Shown here: positions 44,898 through 62,981 of the stretch, in pieces
Layout: every line of letters starts with the position of its first letter
How positions within the stretch are numbered: the first letter of the stretch is position 1
NCBI GenBank assembly: GCA_035687245.1
Contig: DASRYH010000028.1
Coordinates: 1-64,000, forward strand
Reading direction: 5' to 3'
DNA from: DASRYH01 sp035687245
GTDB lineage: Bacteria > Actinomycetota > Coriobacteriia > Anaerosomatales > PHET01
DNA length: 64,000 nucleotides
Notes under the pieces: model-generated
Told to the model about the DNA's origin: nothing
Seen by the model: only the letters and a program-made list of their open reading frames with translations
Database searches by the model: none
Made by a program: the position numbers and the translations under genes

Positions 44898-44951
44898 TTC
44901 TTCACGGTTGCCTGCATGCCGTGGGCACGCAGACCGCCGATGATACCAGAA

Positions 44952-45260
44952 CTACAGCTTGATCTCGATATCGACGCCAGCCGGCAGATCGAGGCGCATA
45001 AGCGAGTCGACCGTCTTGGGCGTGGGCTCGAGGATGTCGATGAGGCGCTTGTGCGTCTTCATCTCGAACTGCTCGCGGCTGTCCTTGTTCACGTGCGGCG
45101 AGCGGATGACCGTGTAGACACTACGGTCCGTCGGCAGCGGGATAGGACCCGATACCTTGGCGCCGGTCTTCTGTGCCGTGTCCACGATAAGCTTCGTCGA
45201 CTGGTCGACGATCTCGTGGTCGTAGCCCTTCAACCGGATCCTGATCTTCTGGTTCGCCAA
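44952..45260 (-). CDS. rpsJ: 30S ribosomal protein S10 (NusE)
   Basis: 102 residues; ANQKIRIRLKGYDHEIVDQS, GPIPLPTDRSVYTVIRSPHV and KTHKRLIDILEPTPKTVDSL. It also acts as NusE in antitermination with NusG. The start is TTG at 45260 with GGAGGG 7 bases before; frames opening further upstream would enter fusA. Confidence 0.97.
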   Translation of the reverse strand: MANQKIRIRLKGYDHEIVDQSTKLIVDTAQKTGAKVSGPIPLPTDRSVYTVIRSPHVNKDSREQFEMKTHKRLIDILEPTPKTVDSLMRLDLPAGVDIEIKL

Positions 45261-45324
45261 CTCTCTACCCTCCGTCAATCCGGTGACCCACTCTCGCGGA
45301 TCGTGCCGGCCTTCGATTCGAAAA

Positions 45325-47412
<2,088 letters not shown>

Positions 47413-47458
47413 AAGGCTACTCAGACCTCAGTCTCTCGGTAATCAGCGAACCGGCCGC

Positions 47459-47929
47459 TTACCAGCGGTAGTGCGAGAACGCACGGTTCGATTCGGCCAT
47501 CTTGTACAGGTCCTCGCGCTTCTTCACAGAAGAGCCGGTGCCGTTAGCGGCATCGAGGATCTCGCCGGCAAGGCGCTCGGTCATGGTCTTCTCACGGCGC
47601 TTGCGGGAGAAGCCGACGATCCAGCGGATAGCAAGCGTGGTGGACCGGCGGGAGTTGACCTCGACCGGAACCTGGTAGGTGGCGCCACCGACACGCTTCG
47701 GGCGCACCTCGAGGGTCGGACGGACGTTGTCCATCGCCTTCTTGAAGACGGACAGCGGATCCTGCTGGGTCTTCTGCTCGATCTGGTCGAACGCGCCGTA
47801 CACGATGCGCTCGGCGGTCGACTTCTTGCCGTCCAGCAGCACCTTGTTGATCAGCTGCGTGACGAGACGGTTGTTGTAGACGCCGTCGGGCATAACCTCA
47901 CGCCGAACAGCAGCAGCACGTCTGGGCAT
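47459..47929 (-). CDS. rpsG: 30S ribosomal protein S7
   Basis: 156 residues; MPRRAAAVRREVMPDGVYN, LDGKKSTAERIVYGAFDQIE, and RRSTTLAIRWIVGFSRKRRE. Assembly initiator of the 30S head. GAGGAG lies upstream of ATG 47929. Confidence 0.98.
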   Translation of the reverse strand: MPRRAAAVRREVMPDGVYNNRLVTQLINKVLLDGKKSTAERIVYGAFDQIEQKTQQDPLSVFKKAMDNVRPTLEVRPKRVGGATYQVPVEVNSRRSTTLAIRWIVGFSRKRREKTMTERLAGEILDAANGTGSSVKKREDLYKMAESNRAFSHYRW

Positions 47930-48038
47930 TCCGTATCTCCTCTAATCCTCAGTCATTGGGGCGTTGCATCAGCTGCAGCGCGATGCGCTGTCTGCTGAAT
48001 GCCACGCGCCGAAGCAAGCCAAGCGCGAAGCGCTTGTC

Positions 48039-48410
48039 TTACTTCGGCTTCTTGGCGCCGTAGCGCGAACGAGCCTGGGCACGATTGTTCACCGCAGCGG
48101 TGTCGAGCGTGCCGCGGATGATCTTGTAGCGCACACCGGGAAGGTCCTTAACACGGCCGCCACGCACGAGCACGATTGAGTGCTCCTGGAGGTTGTGGCC
48201 GATACCCGGGATGTAGGCCGTGACCTCGATCTGGTTGGTCAGGCGAACACGGGCGACCTTACGCAGTGCGGAGTTCGGCTTCTTCGGCGTCGTGGTGTAG
48301 ACGCGCGTGCAAACGCCACGCTTCTGGGGGTTTCCCTTCAGCGCCGGCGTCTTGCTCTTGTCAGCCGCCTGCTTGCGGCCCTTGCGGACCAGCTGGTTGA
48401 TGGTAGGCAA
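48039..48410 (-). CDS. rpsL: 30S ribosomal protein S12
   Basis: 123 residues; PTINQLVRKGRKQAADKS, TTPKKPNSALRKVARVRLTN, VRGGRVKDLPGVRYKIIRGT. The lysines mutated in streptomycin resistance are unaltered. The start is TTG at 48410 (AAGGAG 9 bases before), giving the invariant PTINQL opening. First gene of the str operon, behind a strong promoter. Confidence 0.97.
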   Translation of the reverse strand: MPTINQLVRKGRKQAADKSKTPALKGNPQKRGVCTRVYTTTPKKPNSALRKVARVRLTNQIEVTAYIPGIGHNLQEHSIVLVRGGRVKDLPGVRYKIIRGTLDTAAVNNRAQARSRYGAKKPK

Positions 48411-48497
48411 CCTAATACGCTCCTTCAATCGTTTCGAACTCTCTAAAACTCGGACGCGCGTGGACGCACGACTCCGAGCCTGAAGTCACAAAGTGGC

Positions 48498-48526
48498 ACG
48501 ATACCAAGCCCCACGAGGGCTGTCAA
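48498..48526 (-). promoter_or_regulatory. strong promoter of the str operon
   Basis: TTGACA (48521-48526), 17-base spacer, TATCGT (48498-48503) on the minus strand, about 90 bases upstream of rpsL. It lies just past the rpoC terminator, so rpoBC and rpsL are separately transcribed. Confidence 0.8.
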
Positions 48527-48585
48527 ACGCCACGCACCCGGGCGTATCTATCCCCTGCCCGCCTCTTGGGGCCTCCGGGGAAGGA

Positions 48586-48618
48586 AACGCCCCGCCGTCA
48601 TGTGCCCGGCGGGGCGTT
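48586..48618 (-). terminator. terminator of the rpoBC operon
   Basis: Perfect 12-bp stem (AACGCCCCGCCG at 48586-48597, CGGCGGGGCGTT at 48607-48618) with a 9-base loop, 18 bases past rpoC; the transcript continues TTTCCTT. Confidence 0.9.
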
Positions 48619-48635
48619 CAACACACCTTGAGTTA

Positions 48636-52952
<4,317 letters not shown>

Positions 52953-52955
52953 GTG

Positions 52956-56468
<3,513 letters not shown>

Positions 56469-56577
56469 CAGGCGTTTCCTCCTTCAGGGATGGAGCGGCC
56501 GACAATAGTCGCAAAATAGTAGGCTAGTCAATACCCGCCTGGGCGTCAAGAGCCTGCTTCAAACAAATCACATGTGA

Positions 56578-56612
56578 GTGGGCCGGGCACCCGAATTGGG
56601 GTCCCGGCCCAC
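56578..56612 (-). terminator. attenuator-like hairpin between rplL and rpoB
   Basis: Perfect 10-bp stem (GTGGGCCGGG at 56578-56587, CCCGGCCCAC at 56603-56612) with further pairing inside the loop, 35 bases past rplL. No U-run follows. It stands where rplJL-rpoBC operons commonly carry a partial terminator or processing site, lowering rpoBC relative to rplJL. Confidence 0.55.
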
Positions 56613-56646
56613 TTCACGACACGAGCGAAACGCCCGTGTGGCGTAG

Positions 56647-57024
56647 CTACTTGACGGAGACGGCGGCGCCGGCGTCCTTGAGCTTGCCCTCGGCCTCTTC
56701 GGCCTTGTCCTTGGCAACGCCCTCGAGGACGGCCTTGGGAGCGGCCTCGACGAGGTCCTTGGCCTCCTTCAGGCCCAGACCGGTGAGCTCGCGAACGACC
56801 TTGATGACGGCGATCTTGTTGTCGCCGAAGCCCTCGAGGACGACGTCGAACGAGGTCTTCTCTTCCTCGGCGACAGCCTCAGCGGCGGCCGGGGCGGCAC
56901 CCATCATCATGGGGGCGGCGGCGGAAACGCCGAAGACCTCTTCGAGCTCCTTGACGAGCTCGGAGAGCTCGAGAGCGGGCATCTGCTTAATAGCTTCGAT
57001 GATCTCGTCCTTGCTGACAGCCAT
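56647..57024 (-). CDS. rplL: 50S ribosomal protein L7/L12
   Basis: 125 residues; N-terminal dimerisation helix (LELSELVKELEEVFGVSAAA), an Ala-rich hinge (residues 38-52), and the C-terminal factor-binding domain KIAVIKVVRELTGLGLKEAK. Stalk protein recruiting translation GTPases. Confidence 0.98.
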   Translation of the reverse strand: MAVSKDEIIEAIKQMPALELSELVKELEEVFGVSAAAPMMMGAAPAAAEAVAEEEKTSFDVVLEGFGDNKIAVIKVVRELTGLGLKEAKDLVEAAPKAVLEGVAKDKAEEAEGKLKDAGAAVSVK

Positions 57025-57096
57025 TTCTGTCTTCTCCTTCTAGTCACGCGGCTAGGGCATCGTGCCTGCCGCACAGGGGTTCGTGCGGAAGTCGCT

Positions 57097-57618
57097 TTAT
57101 GCGGCTTCCTTCTGCTTGGCGATGGCATCGAGCACCGTCGCGAACGCTCGGGCCGGACCCGCGAGAACGCGGACCGTACCGGTGAGCGGGTTCTGCATAG
57201 TACCGAGCAGCTTGGCGATGAGCTCGTCGCGCGAAGGGAGTGCGGCGATGGCCTTCACACCCTCGGCTCCAACGACCTGGTTCTGGACAAGGCCGCCCTT
57301 GAGCTCAAGTGCCGCGTGCTGCTTCTGGAACGTGGTCAGTGCCTTGGCGGGAGCAACCGGGTCCTCATCGATGAAGATGAAGGCGGTCGGGCCAGCAAGA
57401 TACGCGTCCATGTTCGGCAGCGCGAGCTCGCGGATCGCGATCTCGGTCAGCGAGTTCTTGTAGATCTTGACCTCTCCACCCACACCGCGCAGAGCGGTGC
57501 GGAGCTGCTGCATCTCCTTGACGGTCAGGCCACGGTAGTCGGCCATGATAACCGCCTCGGAGGCGTTGAACCGGTCCTTGATCTCGGACACGAGTTCTTC
57601 CTTGCGAACAGTCGGCAT
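57097..57618 (-). CDS. rplJ: 50S ribosomal protein L10
   Basis: 173 residues; VRKEELVSEIKDRFNASEAV, DYRGLTVKEMQQLRTALR, and the C-terminal helix ARAFATVLDAIAKQKEA that binds L12 dimers. Its mRNA leader carries the L10 recognition motif, so autoregulation by L10-L12 is likely. Confidence 0.98.
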   Translation of the reverse strand: MPTVRKEELVSEIKDRFNASEAVIMADYRGLTVKEMQQLRTALRGVGGEVKIYKNSLTEIAIRELALPNMDAYLAGPTAFIFIDEDPVAPAKALTTFQKQHAALELKGGLVQNQVVGAEGVKAIAALPSRDELIAKLLGTMQNPLTGTVRVLAGPARAFATVLDAIAKQKEAA

Positions 57619-57721
57619 GTACTTCCCTCCTTCCTTTTCACGCGCACGCCCGGCCTTGCTCTGTCGAGCGCTTAGGTCGGCCGTGCCAATTGCGAAGGGA
57701 GGATTCCCGTCGAAATGAACA

Positions 57722-57756
57722 CGGCCCCCGTTGCCTAGTGAAGGCAGCGAGGGCCG
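57722..57756 (-). terminator. terminator in the rplJ leader
   Basis: CGGCCC/GGGCCG and TGCCT/AGGCA stack into a bulged stem with a 5-base loop; the minus-strand transcript continues TGTTCATTTCG. Placed between the L10-binding motif and rplJ, it suggests L10-controlled attenuation. Two smaller hairpins, GAACCC/GGGTTC and GCAAAT/ATTTGC, lie just upstream and could form an alternative fold. Confidence 0.65.
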
Positions 57757-57794
57757 CGATGCAAATTCTCATTTGCCGAACCCTTGCGGGTTCT

Positions 57795-57875
57795 TGCGAC
57801 CACCTCGGCGGGCGGGATGAAGCGCATCCCATTACACCCGAGCACTCCTCGGGAACCGGCTGTCTTCGGCAGCGG
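57795..57875 (-). promoter_or_regulatory. L10 (rplJL) leader, ribosomal-protein-binding RNA
   Basis: The transcript contains GCTGCCGAAGACAGCCGG near its start (57859-57869 region) and later CCGCCGAGGTGG (57802-57809). This is the paired internal-loop / kink-turn signature recognised by L10(L12)4 across bacteria. Hairpins GTTCCCGAGGAGTGCTCGGG and GGGATGCGCTTCATCCC sit between the two halves. Together with the downstream terminator it accounts for most of the 347-base rplA-rplJ gap. Confidence 0.85.
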
Positions 57876-57911
57876 ATCGTACGCGTATTTGGTATGTCAA
57901 CGCGGAGGCGT

Positions 57912-57940
57912 AGTCTGCACGCTCCGCCGGCGGCTGTCAA
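57912..57940 (-). promoter_or_regulatory. possible promoter of rplJL
   Basis: TTGACA (57935-57940), 17 bases, CAGACT (57912-57917). The -10 is poor. A second TTGACA at 57895-57900 has no well-spaced -10. The first would start just upstream of the L10 leader. Confidence 0.35.
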
Positions 57941-57965
57941 GCAGCCGTCACGCTAACCCGAGAGA

Positions 57966-58673
57966 CTAGCCCTCGAGAAGGTTGCGAGTGATGCCAGAGT
58001 CGACCTTGATGCCGGGGCCCATCGTAGAAGCCACCGTGATCGACTTGATGTACTTGCCCTTGGACGACGAAGGCTTGGCGCGCAGGATCTCGTCGAGCAG
58101 AGCTGCGTAGTTCTCCACCAGCTGCACCGGGGTGAACGAGACGCGTCCCACCGGCACATGGCAGATGCCGAACTTGTCGGCGCGGTACTCGACGCGGCCG
58201 GCCTTGAGCTCGCCGACGATGCGGGTGACGTCCATGGTGACGGTGCCGAGCTTGGGGTTCGGCATCAGACCACGCGGGCCGAGGAGCTTACCGACCTTGC
58301 CCACCTTCCCCATCTGGTCCGGCGTGGCAACGGCGGCGTCGAAGTCGAACCAGCCAGCCTGAATCTTGGCGACGAGGTCGTCACCACCGACGAAGTCGGC
58401 GCCAGCAGCCTCGGCCTCGCGGGCCTTGTCGCCCTCGGCGAAGACGGCAACACGGACGTCTTTGCCGGTACCATGCGGCAGCGACACGGAGCCACGGACC
58501 TGCTGGTCCGCCTGGCGGGTGTCGATTCCGAGGCGGAAGTGGGCCTCGACGGTCTCGTCGAACTTCGCCGTCGCAGCGTCCTTGGTCAGGGTCATGGCCT
58601 CGAGCGGAGTGTAGAGGCGGTCATGCTCGACCTTGCTCAGGGCCTCGATGCGGTGCTTTCCAGCCTTGCTCAT
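57966..58673 (-). CDS. rplA: 50S ribosomal protein L1
   Basis: 235 residues; KAGKHRIEALSKVEHDRLY, VRGSVSLPHGTGKDVRVAVF, GKLLGPRGLMPNPKLGTVT. It forms the mobile L1 stalk for E-site tRNA release. ATG 58673 has AGGAGG 6 bases before; the longer upstream frame lacks family similarity. Confidence 0.98.
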   Translation of the reverse strand: MSKAGKHRIEALSKVEHDRLYTPLEAMTLTKDAATAKFDETVEAHFRLGIDTRQADQQVRGSVSLPHGTGKDVRVAVFAEGDKAREAEAAGADFVGGDDLVAKIQAGWFDFDAAVATPDQMGKVGKVGKLLGPRGLMPNPKLGTVTMDVTRIVGELKAGRVEYRADKFGICHVPVGRVSFTPVQLVENYAALLDEILRAKPSSSKGKYIKSITVASTMGPGIKVDSGITRNLLEG

Positions 58674-58765
58674 TGCATTCCTCCTGTGGTCGTTAGCGGG
58701 CGGATCGAACCGCCCTCCCACTCGCAGCCGATTTCTTCGGCAGCGTTACTTCCAGTGCGGACTAG

Positions 58766-59191
58766 CTAGTCGACGACCTCGACACCCATGGAGCGGGCGG
58801 TGCCGGCGATGATCTTCTTCGCGGCCTCGATGTCGTTCGCGTTCAGGTCCGGCATCTTGGTCTCGGCGATCTGGCGGAGCTGCTCCTGCGTCACCTGCGC
58901 GACCTTGGTGCGGTTCGGGGCAGCGGAGCCGCTCTCGATGCCCAGCGTCTGCTTGAGCAGAACGGCCGCCGGCGGGGTCTTCATGATGAAGTCGAAGGAG
59001 CGGTCCTCATAGACCGAGATCTCGACCGGGATGATGGTGCCGTTCTTATCAGCAGTCGCAGCGTTGAACGCCTGGCAGAACTGCATGATGTTGACCTGGT
59101 GCTGACCCAGGGCAGGACCGACCGGCGGAGCCGGGTTCGCCTGACCACCGGGGATCTGGAGCTTGATGAAGCCCACGACTTTCTTAGCCAT
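58766..59191 (-). CDS. rplK: 50S ribosomal protein L11
   Basis: 141 residues; KKVVGFIKLQIPGGQANPAP, PPVGPALGQHQVNIMQFCQA with the thiostrepton-region prolines, and the C-terminal rRNA-binding IAGTARSMGVEV. First of the L11-L1 pair. Confidence 0.98.
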   Translation of the reverse strand: MAKKVVGFIKLQIPGGQANPAPPVGPALGQHQVNIMQFCQAFNAATADKNGTIIPVEISVYEDRSFDFIMKTPPAAVLLKQTLGIESGSAAPNRTKVAQVTQEQLRQIAETKMPDLNANDIEAAKKIIAGTARSMGVEVVD

Positions 59192-59316
59192 TGTTCGTTC
59201 CTGTTCTCACTGCGGCTGCAAGGATCTGCACCCGCGTCATTCGTCTCATCTATCCGTTACGGTCGCCGTGAGAAGCTCCCTCCACAAGGGGCACAGCGTA
59301 CCGGCCGCTAGCACTC

Positions 59317-59847
59317 TTAGACGCGCGAAACCTGTCCGAACTCCAGCTCAACCGGAGTCTCGCGACCGAAGATCGTGACCATGACCTTGACGGTCGACTT
59401 GTCGAGATTGACCTCGGCGATCACGCCGTCGAACTCCGCGAACGGACCGGACGTGACCTTCACGGTCTGGCCCTCGGAAAAGTCTGACGTGGTCTTCTGC
59501 TTCGCGCCGGCTTCGGTCCGCTTGGTGATGCGGTTGAACTCATCACGCGAGAGCGGGACCGGCTTGCCCTGGCTACCGACGAAGCCGGTGACACCAGGGG
59601 TGTTGCGCACGACGTACCAAGACTCGTCGTCGAGCTCCATCTGAACAAGGATATAGCCCGGGAAGACCTTCTTCTCAGAGGTGACCCTACGGCCGCCTTC
59701 CTTGATGTCGGTCACGGTCTCGGTGGGGATGCGCACGTCGAAGATCTTCTCCTGCATGCCCATCGACTCGATGCGGTGCAGGAGGTTCGTGCGAACCTTG
59801 TTCTCGTACCCGGAGTACGTATGAATGACGTACCAGCGCTTGGCCAT
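59317..59847 (-). CDS. nusG: transcription factor NusG
   Basis: 176 residues; N-terminal NGN domain (RWYVIHTYSGYENKVRTNLL, VFPGYILVQMELDDESWYVV, RNTPGVTGFVG) and a C-terminal KOW (FSEGQTVKVTSGPFAEFDGV) that binds S10 or Rho. No insertion. Two bases after secE. Confidence 0.98.
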   Translation of the reverse strand: MAKRWYVIHTYSGYENKVRTNLLHRIESMGMQEKIFDVRIPTETVTDIKEGGRRVTSEKKVFPGYILVQMELDDESWYVVRNTPGVTGFVGSQGKPVPLSRDEFNRITKRTEAGAKQKTTSDFSEGQTVKVTSGPFAEFDGVIAEVNLDKSTVKVMVTIFGRETPVELEFGQVSRV

Positions 59848-59849
59848 CG

Positions 59850-60113
59850 CTAGGCGCCGATCTGCCTGATGAGGTGAAGCATCTCAACGACACCCCAGTC
59901 GACGATCAGCGTGAACGCGACGAAGAAGAGCAGTGTCACGATGACGACAACACTGGAGTTCAGCACTTCCTGGCGGTTCGGCCAAACGACGCGGCGCATC
60001 TCTGAGCGCACGTCTTTGAAGTACTGGCCGAGACGCGCGAAGACGTTCGGCTTGTTGGATGCGGGCTTTGCCTGCTTGGCAGGCTTGCTCACGCTATCGG
60101 CACTCGTTGCCAT
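59850..60113 (-). CDS. secE: protein translocase subunit SecE
   Basis: 87 residues: a polar N-terminus, the amphipathic KDVRSEMRRVVWPNRQEVLN signature, and a single membrane helix (SSVVVIVTLLFFVAFTLIV). Minimal SecE of Gram-positive type that clamps SecY. Located between tRNA-Trp and nusG. Confidence 0.97.
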   Translation of the reverse strand: MATSADSVSKPAKQAKPASNKPNVFARLGQYFKDVRSEMRRVVWPNRQEVLNSSVVVIVTLLFFVAFTLIVDWGVVEMLHLIRQIGA

Positions 60114-60207
60114 GTCGTGTCATCCGTTTCGTTCCGGCGATACGTCGACTCGCGACGTCGCCCCTCGTGAAACATCGCGACGCAGCGCGCGCGATGGCTA
60201 GAGATTC

Positions 60208-60284
60208 TGGCAGGCCAGGAGGGACTCGAACCCCCAACATCCGGTTTTGGAGACCGGCGCTCTACCAATTGGAGCTACTGGCCT
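60208..60284 (-). tRNA. tRNA-Trp (CCA anticodon)
   Basis: Acceptor arms AGGCCAG/CTGGCCT, discriminator G, anticodon loop CTCCAAA (anticodon CCA), T-loop GTTCGAGTC, and an encoded 3' CCA at 60208-60210. Lies between rpmG and secE and is probably cut from their transcript. Confidence 0.95.
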
Positions 60285-60309
60285 GTTTCCTTGCCAAAGC
60301 CACTCGGTA

Positions 60310-60459
60310 CTAGCGGGTTTCCTTGTGCACCGTGTGGGTCTTGCACCACTTGCAGTACTTCTTGAACTCGATGCGCTCAGGGTTGTTCTGCTTGTTCTTG
60401 TTGGTGGTGTAGTTACGGCGTTTGCACTCTGTGCACGCCAGCGTCACCAGCGTTCGCAT
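60310..60459 (-). CDS. rpmG: 50S ribosomal protein L33, zinc form
   Basis: 49 residues: MRTLVTLACTECKRRNYTTN, then KNKQNNPERIEFKKYCKWCK and THTVHKETR. C9, C12, C36 and C39 form the zinc ribbon. GAGGAGG lies 4-5 bases before ATG 60459. First gene of the rpmG-tRNA-Trp-secE-nusG unit. Confidence 0.96.
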   Translation of the reverse strand: MRTLVTLACTECKRRNYTTNKNKQNNPERIEFKKYCKWCKTHTVHKETR

Positions 60460-60514
60460 GGGTCCTCCTCAAAGACCGCGCTTGATCCCAAAGGTGGCGT
60501 GGGCGCGGTAGGGT

Positions 60515-60544
60515 ACTGTAGCACCCTGTTTTCAGCACTGTCAA
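60515..60544 (-). promoter_or_regulatory. promoter of rpmG-tRNA-Trp-secE-nusG
   Basis: TTGACA (60539-60544), 18 bases, TACAGT (60515-60520) on the minus strand, about 50 bases upstream of rpmG. Confidence 0.75.
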
Positions 60545-60576
60545 ACCGCAGACCGCCTGCTTGGAGGCGGCGAAAC

Positions 60577-60602
60577 GGGGCCCGACGCAGTCGTCGGACC
60601 CC
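60577..60602 (-). terminator. terminator after tuf
   Basis: 11-base arms (60577-60587, 60592-60602) with one G-U pair and a 4-base loop, 28 bases past tuf; the transcript continues GTTTCG. Confidence 0.75.
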
Positions 60603-60629
60603 GCCTTTTCGCACTGTTTGGAACTCGAA

Positions 60630-61814
<1,185 letters not shown>

Positions 61815-61956
61815 CAGTCTCCTCCTTCGGGGACCTCATCGACGATCAGTCGGCCTTTCACGCCGTCTTCCCGTCTCACACACCTGCATCTTATGAAGGT
61901 GTCATCTCTACAACTACTGTCCTCTTGCAGCGCCGCATGCGCGACGCGTAGTGCCG

Positions 61957-62033
61957 TGGTAGCGGTGGCTGGACTCGAACCAGCGACAACTCGGGTATGA
62001 ACCGAGTGCTCTGACCAACTGAGCTACACCGCC
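61957..62033 (-). tRNA. tRNA-Met, elongator type (CAT anticodon)
   Basis: Anticodon loop TTCATAC, stem CTCGG/CCGAG, T-loop GTTCGAGTC, encoded CCA at 61957-61959. The acceptor starts GGCGGTG and pairs fully with CACCGCT through a G-U first pair, unlike the mismatched first pair of initiator tRNA. A tRNA-Ile modified to read ATA also has CAT and cannot be excluded. Confidence 0.85.
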
Positions 62034-62076
62034 TCGAGACATCCGGCCGCTTAGATCACGGATGTTCGTGAATAGG

Positions 62077-62152
<76 letters not shown>

Positions 62153-62190
62153 ATGATACAAGCACGCACGAGCGCGTGCCGGGTTCGCGA

Positions 62191-62275
62191 TGGTGGGGGC
62201 GCATGGATTCGAACCATGGTAGGCGTAGCCAACGGGTTTACAGCCCGTCCCCTTTAGCCACTCGGGCACACCCCC
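62191..62275 (-). tRNA. tRNA-Tyr (GTA anticodon)
   Basis: Class II tRNA of 85 bases with a long variable arm (TGGCTACGCCTA), anticodon loop CTGTAAA, acceptor GGGGGTG paired with CGCCCCC, and encoded CCA at 62191-62193. Confidence 0.95.
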
Positions 62276-62351
62276 AGTTGCGAAAAACAAGAGCTACTGT
62301 GCGCTTTTCAAGTTGCACGCCGAAACAAGCCGTCTCGGCAAAGCGAGGGGG

Positions 62352-62381
62352 ATAGTACGACACCGTCTCCCTGCGTGTCAA
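62352..62381 (-). promoter_or_regulatory. promoter of tRNA-Tyr-Thr-Met-tuf
   Basis: TTGACA (62376-62381), 18 bases, TACTAT (62352-62357) on the minus strand, about 75 bases upstream of tRNA-Tyr. Strong match for a stable-RNA promoter. Confidence 0.8.
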
Positions 62382-62447
62382 CGACTGCCACGGTGCCGGG
62401 CGTGCCCATACTTTCGTGGGTGAACGCGGAAACGTTTCGGTACGGGA

Positions 62448-62861
62448 CTAGCGCCCCAAGCGCTCGTTCGCGACCCTCAGGCGGCGGCTCAGTACTTCGA
62501 GCAGCTTGATCGCGATCGACGGGTGCTTCTCCAGAAGCGACCGGAAGTCCCAGCTGGAGAGCATCAAGCACTGAGTGGCATCGATGGCTCGAATCGTAGC
62601 AGAGCGCGGAGCCTGGTCGAGCAGTGACATCTCGCCGAAGAAGTCCCCGGGGCCGAACGCACCGAGCGACTTGCTGTCGCGCAGAATCTCAACGCGCCCG
62701 TCGAGAATCATGTAGAACGCCTGTCCAGGCGTTCCCTGAGTCACGATTATCTGCCCCGGCTGGAAGAACGCGTCTTGGGCCGCGGTGGCGATCGCCGCGA
62801 TCTCTTCCGGAGTGCAGCTCGAAAAGATCGGGACCTTCGTCAGAAACGCTTCATGGGCCAC
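62448..62861 (-). CDS. cyclic-nucleotide-binding domain protein
   Basis: 137 residues, a single cNMP-binding (CRP-type) domain with no DNA-binding helix-turn-helix. Beta-roll glycines lie in QGTPGQAFYMILDGRVEIL, and the phosphate-binding cassette is FGEMSLLDQAPRSAT with Glu77 and Arg86, so binding of cAMP or cGMP is plausible. The C-terminal helix (SRRLRVANERLG) follows. GTG start at 62861 with GGGAGG at 7 bases. Stand-alone members act through protein partners; here the divergent neighbour looks like the start of a nucleotidyl cyclase. Confidence 0.88.
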   Translation of the reverse strand: MAHEAFLTKVPIFSSCTPEEIAAIATAAQDAFFQPGQIIVTQGTPGQAFYMILDGRVEILRDSKSLGAFGPGDFFGEMSLLDQAPRSATIRAIDATQCLMLSSWDFRSLLEKHPSIAIKLLEVLSRRLRVANERLGR

Positions 62862-62981
62862 TTCCGGTCCTCCCTCATCACGTCGGCGACTGCTAGAGAT
62901 GGTTGTTAGTCTAGCGCAGACACGGCGGGTGCCTATCCTTCACAATGAATCGCAGGCAGATGCCGACACAAGGAGAAGCGC

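Noticed and set aside
44834..44917. A 27-codon minus-strand frame (MQATVKKW...) in the rpsJ-rplC gap
   Set aside because: It opens slightly like a cold-shock protein, but there is no ribosome binding site, the similarity stops after a few residues, and the bases are better explained by RNA pairing.
61957..62033. Initiator tRNA-fMet reading of the CAT-anticodon tRNA
   Set aside because: The first acceptor pair is G-U and not the mismatch typical of initiators, and the anticodon stem lacks the three consecutive G-C pairs of initiator tRNA.
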